Assembly (NCBI GenBank): GCA_045801465.1
Contig: JBJMSU010000022.1
Location: forward strand, 1 to 60,645
Origin: DATFWC01 sp045801465
GTDB lineage: Bacteria > Pseudomonadota > Alphaproteobacteria > Rhizobiales > Xanthobacteraceae
Direction of reading: 5' to 3'
Length of the DNA: 60,645 bases
How positions within the stretch are numbered: position 1 is the stretch's first letter; each line of letters opens with the position of its first letter. This document shows positions 26,193 through 35,778 of the stretch, piece after piece. The translations under genes and the position numbers were made by a program. Below the pieces are notes generated by a model. That model saw only the letters and a list, made by a program, of their open reading frames with translations, had not been told where the DNA came from and did not search any database.

Positions 26193-26783
26193 ATGCACGG
26201 CTCCTCGCTGAAGTGGCACTGGAGACTATCGCCCAGCACTTTTCTGTTGATCGGTGCGTGCTTCATTGCGATCCAGGGGTCCGCGCTCGTGGCCATGGGC
26301 CACCCGCTCATCTGCGTCTGCGGGAACGTGAAGTTCTGGCATGGAATGGTATTCAGCCCAGAAAATTCGCAACACCTCACCGATTGGTACACGTATTCGC
26401 ATGTCATTCACGGGCTCTGCTTCTATCTGCTGCTGTGGCTGAGCGCGCCGCGCCTGCCGCTGGCTATGCGGCTGGTCATCGCGCTCGGTCTCGAGGTCAG
26501 CTGGGAGATCATCGAGAACACGCCGCTGGTCATGGAGCGGTATCGCCAATCGGCTCTGGCTGAGGGCTATTTCGGCGACAGCGTCATCAATTCGATTTCC
26601 GACACGCTTGCCGCGACGGTGGGATTTTTCCTGGCACGACTGCTGCCGGTGTGGTCGAGCATCACGCTGGTGATCGCGATGGAGCTGTTCGTCGGCACGA
26701 TGATTCGCGACAATCTGACGCTGAATGTCATTCAGCTGATTCACCCGACCGCCGCCGTCTCCAAATGGCAAACCGGCGGCTGA
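26193..26783 (+). CDS. DUF2585/UPF0314 family membrane protein
   Basis: A 196-residue integral membrane protein with about four or five TM segments (FLLIGACFIAIQGSALVAMG, VIHGLCFYLLLWLSA, ISDTLAATVGFFLARLLPVW, ITLVIAMELFVGTMI). Polar conserved-looking segments include ICVCGNVKFWHG, LEVSWEIIENTPLVMERYR and YFGDSVINSISDT, which match the DUF2585 family of Hyphomicrobiales. Function unknown. It follows the GT9-like gene by 99 bp on the same strand. Confidence 0.82.
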   Translation: MHGSSLKWHWRLSPSTFLLIGACFIAIQGSALVAMGHPLICVCGNVKFWHGMVFSPENSQHLTDWYTYSHVIHGLCFYLLLWLSAPRLPLAMRLVIALGLEVSWEIIENTPLVMERYRQSALAEGYFGDSVINSISDTLAATVGFFLARLLPVWSSITLVIAMELFVGTMIRDNLTLNVIQLIHPTAAVSKWQTGG

Positions 26784-26852
26784 CGCTGAACGCATCACCG
26801 AGGTTGGTGTAACTTACGCCCGCCCTGTCAGAGCATTGCGGGAGATACGGAC

Positions 26853-27548
26853 ATGACGTCGCTTCGCACAGCATTCATCCTTGCGGCGATCCTCGTCGCG
26901 ACGTCCGTCCAGGCGCAGTCGCCCCAGCCCTATGGGATCGCCACCTTCGGCGAGTTCCGCAAAATGGCGATGCAGCGCGACTACGCCGCCAAGGCGACGC
27001 TGGCGGCCGTGGTCGCGAACGGCGCCACCGACGGCGTCGGCGCCGTCACCGACGCGCGCGGCGAGGTCACCATCGTGGACGGAAAGGCGATCGTGAGCTA
27101 CGGCAAGGAGACGGACCGGCTGCCGCCCGCCAGCGAGACCGCGATGCTGCTGGCGACCGCGGCGGTACGCGAGTGGCAGGAAGTTCGCGTCAACCGCGAC
27201 GTTAAGCCCGCCGAAATCGAATCCTTCCTGGCGGGCGAAGCGAAATCGCGCGGCATCGACCCGGAGAAATCGTTTCCCTTCCGCTTGCGCGGCACCCTGA
27301 CAACTTACGTCATGCATGTGACCACGGGGCCGGGCTCCGGCCATCCACCGTTGGCGCAGGATACGCAGAAGGGCGACGCCATCGCCGGCCTGGTCGTCGG
27401 CGTCTATGTGGCGCCGCAGCTCGTCGGCGTTGCCACCCATCCGGGCGAGCGCACCCACAGCCATTGGATCAGCGAAGAGCGGACGGCAACGACGCACCTC
27501 GATGCCTGGGGCATCAAGTCCGGCGCCGTGCTGTTGCTGCCGAAGTGA
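26853..27548 (+). CDS. Exported acetolactate-decarboxylase-like protein
   Basis: 231 residues with a signal peptide (TAFILAAILVATSVQA, cleavage near residue 22). The rest aligns by motif with alpha-acetolactate decarboxylase: GVGAVTDARGEVTIVDGKAI (family GLGTFN-LDGE-I-LDG) and FPFRLRGTL (family PFAFRI-G). HSHWISEERTATTHLDAWG contains His202, His204 and His215, the same 2- and 11-residue spacing as the zinc ligands of the type enzyme (His194, His196, His207). So a metal site is likely. The cytosolic enzyme makes acetoin from acetolactate; no acetolactate synthase is adjacent and the periplasmic location is atypical, so the substrate is uncertain. Confidence 0.7.
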   Translation: MTSLRTAFILAAILVATSVQAQSPQPYGIATFGEFRKMAMQRDYAAKATLAAVVANGATDGVGAVTDARGEVTIVDGKAIVSYGKETDRLPPASETAMLLATAAVREWQEVRVNRDVKPAEIESFLAGEAKSRGIDPEKSFPFRLRGTLTTYVMHVTTGPGSGHPPLAQDTQKGDAIAGLVVGVYVAPQLVGVATHPGERTHSHWISEERTATTHLDAWGIKSGAVLLLPK

Positions 27549-27580
27549 TGATCCAGCGTGTCGTTTGAGTCTCCAGGCGC

Positions 27581-28057
27581 CTAAAGCACCCGATCTCCGC
27601 GGAACCGCATATAGGAACGTCGTCCGCTCGGGCCGAACATGACGACCTCGTAGACCTCCGGCTCGCCGCCCTCCATTCCGGGCGAGCCGACCGGCATGCC
27701 GGGGACCGCGAGGCCGGTCGCACTCGGTCGCTCGGTGATAAACTTATTCAGCGCGCTGGCCGGTACGTGCCCTTCGACCACGTAGCCCGACACCTCGGCC
27801 GTGTGGCAGGCCGCCAGGTCGTCGGGAACGCCGAGCCGCCGTTTGACGGGCTCGAGGTCTCTGGTTTCCACCACGTTCGTGGCGTAGCCCGCCTGCTGGA
27901 GGTGCCGCACCCACCCCGAGCAGCAGCCGCAGGTCGGATCCTTGTGCACCGTAATCACCGCTTGATCGGCGGCGACGAGCTTGCCGGCCGGCAACAGCGA
28001 CGCCATAACCGCAACCAGCGCTGATCGGCGCGTGAACCTGAGATCAAGATTCATCAT
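27581..28057 (-). CDS. DUF411 domain protein, exported metal-binding candidate
   Basis: 158 residues with a Tat-like signal (LRFTRRSALVAVMASLLPAG). The mature part has the DUF411 hallmark VHKDPTCGCCSGWVRHL with a CxCC motif, then ACHTAEVSGYVVEGHVPA and GLAVPGMPVGSPGME. Other DUF411 proteins occur in copper and metal resistance clusters and probably bind copper in the periplasm. Divergent from the second ChrA gene, 183 bp away. ATG 28057; a second Met follows immediately. Confidence 0.82.
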   Translation of the reverse strand: MMNLDLRFTRRSALVAVMASLLPAGKLVAADQAVITVHKDPTCGCCSGWVRHLQQAGYATNVVETRDLEPVKRRLGVPDDLAACHTAEVSGYVVEGHVPASALNKFITERPSATGLAVPGMPVGSPGMEGGEPEVYEVVMFGPSGRRSYMRFRGDRVL

Positions 28058-28240
28058 GGCGGGGCCTCATCGTTGCCAAGCTAGAGCATTGGCCTTGATT
28101 TGCAACCGTCCCGCAGCCGGCGCCTTGCGGCGAACGCGCCAGCGGATGTAGCGTGGGACCGGGGAAAAACCGCAGACTCCCCGTCAGACGGCTTTGCGTC
28201 CAAGCTCTGCGCAATGCTCGACGAGTCGAGGCGATTGCGC

Positions 28241-29641
28241 ATGGATGAAAGCCTCTCAACCGGCATCGATAAGGTGCAAACGGTCCCGGCGCACGGGGTC
28301 ACGCTGCGCGAGGCGCTGCGCGTGTGGCTGCGGGTCGCCCTGCTCAGCTTCGGCGGGCCAGCCGGCCAGATTGCCGTCATGCACCGCATCCTGGTCCAGG
28401 AACAGCGCTGGATTTCGGAAACACGGTTCATGCATGCGCTGAACTACTGCATGCTGCTGCCCGGCCCCGAGGCGCAGCAGCTCGCCACCTATGTGGGCTG
28501 GCTCATGCATCGCACGCTGGGCGGGATCATGGCCGGCGGCCTGTTCATCGTTCCCGGCATCGTCGCCATCATGGCGCTGAGCTACGTCTATGCCGCCTGG
28601 GGCAACGTGCCGGTCGTGACCGCGCTGTTCTTCGGCCTCAAGGCCGCCGTGCTCGCCATCGTGCTCGAAGCGGTCGTGCGCATCGGCAAACGCGCGCTCA
28701 AGAATTCCGTCATGATCGCGCTCTCCGCGCTCGCCTTCATCGGTATCTTCTTTTTTGGCGTGCCGTTTCCGCTCATCATCTTGGCGGCCGCCTTGGTCGG
28801 CTTCGTCGGCGGATGGCGCAAGCTGCCGGCCTTCTCCACCGATGGCGGACACGGGTCCGGCGCACCAACTACACCAACCGAGAGCCGCCTGAGCGAGGAC
28901 TCGCCGGAGCATGCGCGCCCCGACCTCGCGCGCACCCTGCGCGTCGCCGCCCTGTGGCTGGCGCTCTGGCTTGGACCGGTCTTCGCCGTCCTTGCCGGTC
29001 GAGGCATTGACGATGTGTTCAGCCAGATTGCGATCTTCTTCAGCAAGATGGCGATGGTGACGTTCGGCGGCGCCTATGCGGTCCTGGCCTATGTGGCGCA
29101 GGAAGCGGTGCAGCACTACGGCTGGCTCAAGCCGGGCGAGATGCTGGACGGCCTCGGCATGGCGGAGACCACGCCCGGCCCCTTGATCATGGTCCTGCAG
29201 TTCGTCGGGTTCATGGCCGCGTTTCGCGGCGCCACGGGCCTGCCATCGATGCTGGCCGGCACGTTGGGCGGCCTGCTGGCGACTTGGGTGACGTTTGCGC
29301 CCTGCTTCCTGTGGATCTTCGTCGGGGCGCCGTTCGTCGAAGCCTTGCGCGGCAATCGCGTGCTGAACGCCGCTCTGTCGGCAATCACGGCGGCCGTGGT
29401 CGGCGTGATTCTCAATCTCGCCGTCTGGTTCGCAATCTACACCTTGTTTCATGACGTCCGGCCGTGGCGCGCCTCGGTTATCGCCTTCGATGCGCCGGTC
29501 CTCTCGAGCATCGATCCGGCAGCGCTCGTGCTGTCGCTCGGCGCCGGCGTGGCGCTGTTCGCGTTCAAGATCGGAATGGTTCCGGTGCTCGCCGGTGCCT
29601 GCGCGGCCGGTCTGGCGCTGCATCTCGCCGGCCTTGTGTAA
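28241..29641 (+). CDS. chrA: Chromate transporter, long-chain ChrA family (second copy)
   Basis: A 466-residue CHR protein. Half one has LLSFGGPAGQIAVMHRILV and CMLLPGPEAQQLATYVGW, and half two has VTFGGAYAVLAYVAQEAVQ and MAETTPGPLIMVLQFVGF. It belongs to a longer subgroup than the ChrA at 23.6 kb, with an enlarged central loop (residues ~205-250, THR/SER/GLU-rich) between the halves. ATG 28241 is chosen because the two upstream ATGs (28100, 28214) lack ribosome-binding sites and add non-conserved sequence. Neighbour to a DUF411 protein, hinting at metal or oxyanion resistance. Confidence 0.9.
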   Translation: MDESLSTGIDKVQTVPAHGVTLREALRVWLRVALLSFGGPAGQIAVMHRILVQEQRWISETRFMHALNYCMLLPGPEAQQLATYVGWLMHRTLGGIMAGGLFIVPGIVAIMALSYVYAAWGNVPVVTALFFGLKAAVLAIVLEAVVRIGKRALKNSVMIALSALAFIGIFFFGVPFPLIILAAALVGFVGGWRKLPAFSTDGGHGSGAPTTPTESRLSEDSPEHARPDLARTLRVAALWLALWLGPVFAVLAGRGIDDVFSQIAIFFSKMAMVTFGGAYAVLAYVAQEAVQHYGWLKPGEMLDGLGMAETTPGPLIMVLQFVGFMAAFRGATGLPSMLAGTLGGLLATWVTFAPCFLWIFVGAPFVEALRGNRVLNAALSAITAAVVGVILNLAVWFAIYTLFHDVRPWRASVIAFDAPVLSSIDPAALVLSLGAGVALFAFKIGMVPVLAGACAAGLALHLAGLV

Positions 29642-29687
29642 TCGTAGCCGAGCTCTGTTGCGTCGCAGCGGGCGCGTAAACTGTCCA

Positions 29688-30524
29688 ATGAAGATCGCCA
29701 GCTTCAACATCAACAATATCAGGAAGCGGCTCGCCAATTTGCTGGACTGGCTGCGCGAGACCAAGCCCGATGTCGTCTGCCTGCAGGAGCTGAAAGCGAC
29801 CGACAGAGAGTTTCCGCTCGACGCCGTTCGCAATGCCGGCTACGACGCGATATGGCGGGGCGAGAAGTCCTGGAACGGGGTTGCCATTCTCAGCCGGCAA
29901 GGCGAGCCTGTCGTCACGCGGACGGAATTGCCCGGCGACCCCGCCGACGCGCAAAGCCGCTACCTCGAAGCAGCCGTGAACGGAATCCTGATCGGCTGCC
30001 TGTACGCCCCCAACGGAAATCCGCAGCCGGGGCCGAAATTCGTCTACAAGCTTAACTGGCTCGAGCGATTGGCACAGCATGCCGCGACGCTCTATCGATC
30101 AGGCGTGCCGGTGGTCCTGGCAGGCGATTACAACGTCGTTCCGACCGACCAGGATATCTATGCGACGAAGTCCTGGGCCAAGGATGCGCTCGTCCAGCCG
30201 GAGAGCCGGGCGGCTTTTCGAAAAATTCTCGATCAAGGATGGCTCGATGCCATCCGCGTCCTGCATCCCGACGAGCCCATGTACACCTTCTGGGACTACA
30301 TGCGGAACAGATGGCAGCGCGACGCCGGGCTGCGTCTCGATCATCTTCTGCTCAGTGCGGAGTTGACGTCACGTCTCGTGGATGCGGGCGTGGACCGCGC
30401 CATGCGCGGCAGAGACAACGCCAGCGACCACGCGCCGGCCTGGATCATCCTGCGCGAAGGCGGAACCACGGCCATCAAACCGCCGCGCAAACGATCCGCA
30501 ACCGTGGCGCCAAGACTCAGGTGA
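29688..30524 (+). CDS. xthA: Exodeoxyribonuclease III
   Basis: AP endonuclease / 3'-5' exonuclease of base excision repair. 278 residues, usual length. All motifs are visible: KIASFNINNIRKRL (metal/active Asn), VVCLQELKATD (metal Glu), VLAGDYNVVPTDQDIY (Asp/Asn pair), YTFWDYMRNRW, RLDHLLLS and the catalytic SDHAP near residue 250. The C-terminus has a short basic extension (KPPRKRSATV). ATG 29688 is the only start that puts the FNIN motif at the usual position. 46 bp after chrA on the same strand. Confidence 0.95.
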   Translation: MKIASFNINNIRKRLANLLDWLRETKPDVVCLQELKATDREFPLDAVRNAGYDAIWRGEKSWNGVAILSRQGEPVVTRTELPGDPADAQSRYLEAAVNGILIGCLYAPNGNPQPGPKFVYKLNWLERLAQHAATLYRSGVPVVLAGDYNVVPTDQDIYATKSWAKDALVQPESRAAFRKILDQGWLDAIRVLHPDEPMYTFWDYMRNRWQRDAGLRLDHLLLSAELTSRLVDAGVDRAMRGRDNASDHAPAWIILREGGTTAIKPPRKRSATVAPRLR

Positions 30525-30570
30525 CAACGCGCCGCAATCCGACGGTGCTATCGCCTTCAGCCGCGCGGCT

Positions 30571-30903
30571 TCATCGCGCCGGATCGGCCCAGAGACTTCG
30601 CACCGGCGGCGACGTTTCCATCAGCTGTTCGATGCCGAGCAAGGCGGCGTTGAGGACGCCATGGGCTGCTTGCAGATGAAGTCTGTTCAGCTCGTCAAGC
30701 GTCATTTCAGCGCGCGCGAGTGCGATCACCCGCAATTCGACGGAGGGCGCTGGTAACCCATCGGCAGCCGGCCAGGTCACCAGGATGGTGGCCGGACTCC
30801 ATAATTGGCCAATGCCATCGCCGAACAGCTCCTCGACCCGAGCGACTGCGATCTCCGGTTTTGCCACAGCCATCCCGCCAACCCCCGCTTGATCCAGTTT
30901 CAT
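30571..30903 (-). CDS. Hypothetical protein (110 residues)
   Basis: Open frame from ATG 30903 with good amphipathic content: AKPEIAVARVEELFGDGIG, ILVTWPAADGLPAPSVELRV, RAEMTLDELNRLHLQAAHGV and LNAALLGIEQLMETSP. No TM or signal and no family recognised. The frame is open further upstream, but that part has non-protein-like composition. A second start at ATG 30873 is possible. Convergent with exonuclease III. Confidence 0.5.
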   Translation of the reverse strand: MKLDQAGVGGMAVAKPEIAVARVEELFGDGIGQLWSPATILVTWPAADGLPAPSVELRVIALARAEMTLDELNRLHLQAAHGVLNAALLGIEQLMETSPPVRSLWADPAR

Positions 30904-31274
30904 GATAGCGGAGACGACATGAATAGAAAAGGATCGTGCGCACCGCCGTGAGTCAGAAAGGCTACACAGGACATGGCGTGCCAAAAAGTGGAAAAGCGGG
31001 GGGCTTGCCGGACCATGATCGCCTACTGCTGCCGCTTGGCATCCATAGCAGGCGAAATGAGGTGGCGAAAAATCATCTCGCTCCAAGCGAGGTTGAGCTG
31101 CCACCAAAGCCAATTGCAATCACGAAAATGTCAGACGAGCGCGCCGGACGATCGTTGATCAGTACGAGAGCGCCGACGAAGATTAAGCGCATTTAATGTG
31201 GCGGGCGGCTTCCCAGCGATCTCGGCAGTACAGATATATCAAGTCCTGCCTGGTGTTATGAACCAATACAACCA
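30904..31274. other. Intergenic gap upstream of the RND operon
   Basis: 371 bp with no convincing gene. It presumably holds the promoter of the RND pair; an A/T-rich word CAGATATATCAAG lies at about 31230-31242. No TetR-type or MerR-type regulator gene and no obvious palindromic operator was found. Confidence 0.4.
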
Positions 31275-32462
31275 ATGAAGCGGACCGCCGCAGCTCCTGA
31301 ACGCAATTCGCCGCGCGCCCGACGGCGCATCGCCGCAATCCTCGTGCTGGTGAGCGTCCTGGGCCTTGTCTCTGCCTTCTGGTGGCGCGCGCCTTCTAGC
31401 CCTCAGGTCGGTGGGCGCCCGCCAGCTGCCGTGCCGGTGACAGTCGCGCCCGCCGTCGCGCGGGACGTTCCGATCTTCCTGCAAGCCTTGGGAACCGTTC
31501 AGGCCGCCAATACGATCGCGATCAGAAGCCAGATCGACGGCAAGCTCCAGTCCGTTCAATTCGAGGAAGGCCAGCAGGTCCGTAAAGGTGATACGCTGGC
31601 CGTGATCGACCCGCGTCCGTTCCAGGCGGCGCTCGATCAGGCCGTCGCCAAGAAGGCCGAGGATCAGGCCCAGCTGGTTGCCGCAGCCAAGGACCTTGCG
31701 CGGTTCAAGGAGCTCGCCAGCAAGGGGTACGGCACGCCCCAGAGCGTCGATCAGCAACAGGGCAAGGTCGATCAGCTCAAGGCGACCGTCGACGGCGATC
31801 AGGCCGCGATCGAAAGCGCACAGAACCAGCTTTCCTATGCCACCATCATGGCACCCATTGACGGCCGCGTCGGTTTTCGCCAGCTCGACGCCGGCAACGT
31901 CATTCATGCCAGCGATCAGAGCCCGCTGACGGTGCTCACGCAGATCCGCCCGGTGGTGGCAGTTTTCACGTTGCCGCAGCAAAACCTGAGCGCCGTCCGC
32001 GAAGCGATGCTGCGCGGCGACCTGCCGGTGGTCGCGTTCGACCAGGATAACGAGCGCCAGCTGGCGCAGGGAAAGCTCCTGTTGATCGACAACCAGATCG
32101 ATCAGACCACCAGCACGATTCGGCTCAAGGCGCGCTTTCCCAATGAAGATGACCGTCTGTGGCCCGGCGAATTCGTGCGCGTCCGCATGCAAGTCGACAC
32201 CAGGAAGGGTGTCGTGACGATCCCGCCGGTGGCCGTGCAGCGCGGCCCGCAGGGCGCCTATGCGTGGGTGATCACGGCCGACAACACGGCCGACCAGCGG
32301 GCGATCGAGGCCACGAGGGCCGGCGACGACGTTGCCATCGTCAGCAAGGGGCTCGATGCGGGCGAGCGCGTGGTCGTCAACGGTCAGTACCGGCTGCAAC
32401 CCGGCATGCGTGTCGACGCCAAGAGCGGAGGCGACGCCAATGTCGCGCAAGATCACTCATGA
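31275..32462 (+). CDS. RND efflux periplasmic adaptor subunit (MdtA-like)
   Basis: Membrane-fusion protein linking an RND pump to an outer-membrane channel. 395 residues: N-terminal TM anchor (IAAILVLVSVLGLVSAFWW), lipoyl half-motifs (IRSQIDGKLQSVQFEEGQQV and the later APIDGRVGFRQLDAGNVI), a coiled-coil hairpin rich in Gln/Lys (residues ~110-170), and a beta-barrel domain with DNQIDQTTSTIRLKARFPN. The latter is typical of the MdtA/MexA-like group. The stop overlaps the permease start by 4 nt (ATGA, 32459-32462). Confidence 0.92.
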   Translation: MKRTAAAPERNSPRARRRIAAILVLVSVLGLVSAFWWRAPSSPQVGGRPPAAVPVTVAPAVARDVPIFLQALGTVQAANTIAIRSQIDGKLQSVQFEEGQQVRKGDTLAVIDPRPFQAALDQAVAKKAEDQAQLVAAAKDLARFKELASKGYGTPQSVDQQQGKVDQLKATVDGDQAAIESAQNQLSYATIMAPIDGRVGFRQLDAGNVIHASDQSPLTVLTQIRPVVAVFTLPQQNLSAVREAMLRGDLPVVAFDQDNERQLAQGKLLLIDNQIDQTTSTIRLKARFPNEDDRLWPGEFVRVRMQVDTRKGVVTIPPVAVQRGPQGAYAWVITADNTADQRAIEATRAGDDVAIVSKGLDAGERVVVNGQYRLQPGMRVDAKSGGDANVAQDHS

Positions 32463-35400
32463 ATATATCCGAACCTGCCATCGTGCGTCCGATCGCGACG
32501 TCCCTGCTGATGGCATCGCTTGCGTTGTTGGGAATCGTTGCGTTTCCGCTGCTGCCGGTCGCTCCCCTGCCGCAGGTCGACTTTCCCACCATCACGATAT
32601 CGGCGCAGCTGCCCGGCGCCAGCCCCGACACGATGGCGGCGACCGTCGCCACCCCGCTCGAGCGCCAGTTCGGGCAGATCGCCGGCGTGACGCAGATGAC
32701 GTCGACCAGCACCCTCGGCTCGACGTCGATCACGCTGCAATTCGATCTCAGCCGCAACGTCGATTCGGCGGCGCAAGACGTTCAGGGGGCGATCACGGCG
32801 GCGGCCCGGCAATTGCCGCAGAACCTGACCCAGCCGCCCACTTATCGCAAGGTCAACCCGGCGGAATCGCCGGTCCTGATCCTGGCCGCCCATTCCGACA
32901 CGCTGCCGCTGACGAAAGTGGACGATTTCGCCGACACCGTTGTCGCGCAGCAGATTTCCCAGATCACCGGAGTGGCGCAGGTGGTGATCGGCGGCGAGCA
33001 GAAGCCGGCCGTGCGCGTCGAGGTCGACCCCGCCAAGCTGCAAAGCCGCGGCCTCACTCTCGAGGACGTGCGCGGCGTGCTGACAAATGCGACGACCAAT
33101 TCCGCCAAAGGCAGCATCAATCAGGACCGACAGAGCTTCACCATCGCGGCCAACGATCAGCTGACCCAGGGCGACGACTACAACGACGTCATTCTCGCCT
33201 ATCGCAACGGCGCGCCCATCCGCGTGCGCGACGTCGGACGAGCGGCCGACGGCCCGCAGGACGTCAACATTGCCGCCCTCATGCGCGACAAGCCCAGCGT
33301 GATCCTGTTGGTGTTCAAGCAACCGGGCGCCAACGTCATCGAGACGGTAGACCGGGTCAAGGCGGCGATGCCCGGCCTCTACGCCAACATGCCGCCGGGC
33401 ATGCGGATCGATACCATCGTCGACCGCACGCAGACTATTCGCGCGTCGGTCGCCGACGTGGAATTCACGCTCGCGCTCACCATCGGCCTCGTCGTGCTGG
33501 TGATCCTGCTGTTCCTGCGCGATGTTCGCGCCACCATCATTCCCGGCGCCACCGTGCCGCTGTCGCTGCTCGGCGCGACCGCGATCATGTATCTCGCCGG
33601 TTTCAGCCTCGACAACCTGTCGCTGATGGCGTTGACAATCGCGGTCGGCTTCGTCGTCGACGACGCGATCGTCGTGGTGGAAAACATCGTTCGTCATTTG
33701 GAGGCGGGCACGTCGCCCCTGCAATCGGCCTTGAAGGGCTCGCGCGAGATCGGCTTTACGGTCGTTTCCATCAGCGTTTCGCTGGTCGCCGTGTTCATTC
33801 CGCTGTTGCTGATGGGCGGCATCGTCGGCCGGCTGTTCCGTGAATTCGCCGTCACGGTAACGGCGGCGATCGGGGTCTCCGTCGTCGTCTCGCTCACCCT
33901 CACGCCCATGCTGTGCGCGCGCTTTCTCGCCAACCGATCGGAGCATCACGGCCGCGTCTTTCGCGCCGTCGAGCGGGGTTTCGACATCCTGCTGGCCGGC
34001 TATCGCCGCATGCTCGACTGGGTTCTCCGTCACCAGCCGCTCACGCTGTTCGCATTCGTCCTCACCATCGCGGCCACTGGAGCGATGTTCGTGGCGATCC
34101 CCAAGGGCTTCTTTCCGGTTCAGGATACCGGCCTGATCACGGGGATTTCCGAGGCCGCGCAGGATGTGTCGCCGACCGAGATGAAGCGGCTGCAGCGCCA
34201 GCTCGCGGAGGTGGTCGCGCGCGACCCTGACGTCGCGAATGTGGGATCGTTCTTCGGCAGCGGCAGCGGCAATACGTTGAACACCGCGCGGTTCTTCATC
34301 GGCCTCAAGCCGCGCGACGAGCGCAGCGCGACGGCGATGCAGATCATCAATCGGCTACGTCCGCAGCTCGCCCAGGTCCAGGGCACCAATCTGTTTCTGC
34401 AACCCTCTCAGGACATCACGGTCGGCGGGCGTATTGCGCGCGGGCAATTCCAGTACACGCTGCAGGACGCGAGCATCGATGAGCTCACCGCATGGGCGCC
34501 GAAGATGCTGCAGAAGCTGAGGACCCTGCCCGAGCTTGCCGACGTCAGCAGCGATCAGCAGGGCGCCGCACCCCTGATGACCGTGGCGATCAACCGCGAT
34601 GCCGCGGCCCGCTTCGGGATTCAACCGCAGCTGATCGACGATACGCTCAACGACGCCTTCGGCCAACGCGCGGTGACGCAGTATTCGACCCAGATCAACA
34701 CCTACTTCGTGATCCTCGGCGTCTTGCCGGAGCTGCAGAAGAGCCCCGCAACACTCGACCAGATCTACGTCAAGTCGCCGGCGAGCGGACAACTGGTGCC
34801 GCTGTCCACCTTGGTGGACGTGGACCTGGAGCATACCGGGCCGCTTTCGGTGTCGCACCAAGGCCAATTCCCGGCAGTGACGCTCTCGTTCAACCTTCCG
34901 GCCGGCGTGGCGCTCGGTCAGGCGGTGGAGGCGATCCAACGTGCCGAAGCCGAGCTCGGCAAACCGCCATCGCTGACCGGCAGTTTTCAGGGCAACGCTC
35001 AGGCGTTCCAAAGCTCGTTGGCAAGCCAGCCGATCCTCATCCTCGCGGCGCTCGTCACCGTCTACGTGATCCTCGGCGTCTTGTACGAGAGCTATATTCA
35101 CCCGCTGACGATCCTCTCCACCCTCCCCTCCGCCGGCATCGGCGCCCTGCTGGCGCTGTGGCTTGGCGGCTTCGATCTCTCGGTGATCGGCATCATCGGC
35201 ATCATCCTGCTCATCGGCATCGTGAAGAAGAACGGCATCATTCTCGTGGACTTCGCGATCAGCCGCGAACGCGAAGGGCTCGATCCGGAGCAGGCGATTC
35301 GGGAAGCGGCCTTGCTGCGCTTCCGCCCGATCCTGATGACCACGATGGCGGCGCTGCTCGGCGGCGTGCCGCTCATGCTGGGCCACGGCGCCGGGTCGGA

Positions 35401-35584
35401 GCTGCGCCAGCCGCTCGGCTACGCCATGGTGGGCGGGCTGGCGCTGAGCCAGATGCTGACCTTGTTCACCACGCCGGTGGTTTATCTCTACCTCGACCGG
35501 CTGCAGGCGTGGCTCAGCGGCGCCAAGCCGCGCCGCCCGACGGCAGCGGCGGAACCCGCCTATCTGCAGGAGGCGGCGGAGTAG
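32459..35584 (+). CDS. RND multidrug efflux permease (MdtB/MdtC-like)
   Basis: A 1041-residue inner-membrane pump of the HAE1 family, driven by proton import. N-terminal segment SEPAIVRPIATSLLMASLAL, large periplasmic loops, and TM4 with the proton-relay Asp pair in AVGFVVDDAIVVVENIVRHL. The RND motif GSREIGFTVVSISVSLVAVF and the second-half LLIGIVKKNGIILVDFAI are present. The SEPAIVRP start and QLPGASPDTMA are typical of MdtB/MdtC; only one permease is encoded where E. coli has two. The ATG overlaps the adaptor stop. No outer-membrane factor gene follows, so a TolC elsewhere must serve. Confidence 0.93.
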   Translation: MNISEPAIVRPIATSLLMASLALLGIVAFPLLPVAPLPQVDFPTITISAQLPGASPDTMAATVATPLERQFGQIAGVTQMTSTSTLGSTSITLQFDLSRNVDSAAQDVQGAITAAARQLPQNLTQPPTYRKVNPAESPVLILAAHSDTLPLTKVDDFADTVVAQQISQITGVAQVVIGGEQKPAVRVEVDPAKLQSRGLTLEDVRGVLTNATTNSAKGSINQDRQSFTIAANDQLTQGDDYNDVILAYRNGAPIRVRDVGRAADGPQDVNIAALMRDKPSVILLVFKQPGANVIETVDRVKAAMPGLYANMPPGMRIDTIVDRTQTIRASVADVEFTLALTIGLVVLVILLFLRDVRATIIPGATVPLSLLGATAIMYLAGFSLDNLSLMALTIAVGFVVDDAIVVVENIVRHLEAGTSPLQSALKGSREIGFTVVSISVSLVAVFIPLLLMGGIVGRLFREFAVTVTAAIGVSVVVSLTLTPMLCARFLANRSEHHGRVFRAVERGFDILLAGYRRMLDWVLRHQPLTLFAFVLTIAATGAMFVAIPKGFFPVQDTGLITGISEAAQDVSPTEMKRLQRQLAEVVARDPDVANVGSFFGSGSGNTLNTARFFIGLKPRDERSATAMQIINRLRPQLAQVQGTNLFLQPSQDITVGGRIARGQFQYTLQDASIDELTAWAPKMLQKLRTLPELADVSSDQQGAAPLMTVAINRDAAARFGIQPQLIDDTLNDAFGQRAVTQYSTQINTYFVILGVLPELQKSPATLDQIYVKSPASGQLVPLSTLVDVDLEHTGPLSVSHQGQFPAVTLSFNLPAGVALGQAVEAIQRAEAELGKPPSLTGSFQGNAQAFQSSLASQPILILAALVTVYVILGVLYESYIHPLTILSTLPSAGIGALLALWLGGFDLSVIGIIGIILLIGIVKKNGIILVDFAISREREGLDPEQAIREAALLRFRPILMTTMAALLGGVPLMLGHGAGSELRQPLGYAMVGGLALSQMLTLFTTPVVYLYLDRLQAWLSGAKPRRPTAAAEPAYLQEAAE

Positions 35585-35778
35585 AGTCCCGGCGCGCCCC
35601 GGCCGAATGCGATGCGCGCAGACGACTTTTTAACGCACTCTGCGGCAAGCTGAGTGAACTGGCGGTCCACACCGCTGATCGACTGGTTGATCGCGAAATC
35701 GAATTCGCTCTTGAGTTGGAGTCTTTTTGCCGATTTCCCCCGCAGAAACGCACGATGTCATCAGCCGATATGCGGGGG

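Noticed and set aside
28256..29833. 525-codon minus-strand open frame
   Set aside because: Antisense to the second chrA and to xthA; composition is that of a shadow frame.
32453..34033. 526-codon minus-strand open frame
   Set aside because: Antisense to the RND permease, whose domain motifs are clear; the frame has no recognisable domain.
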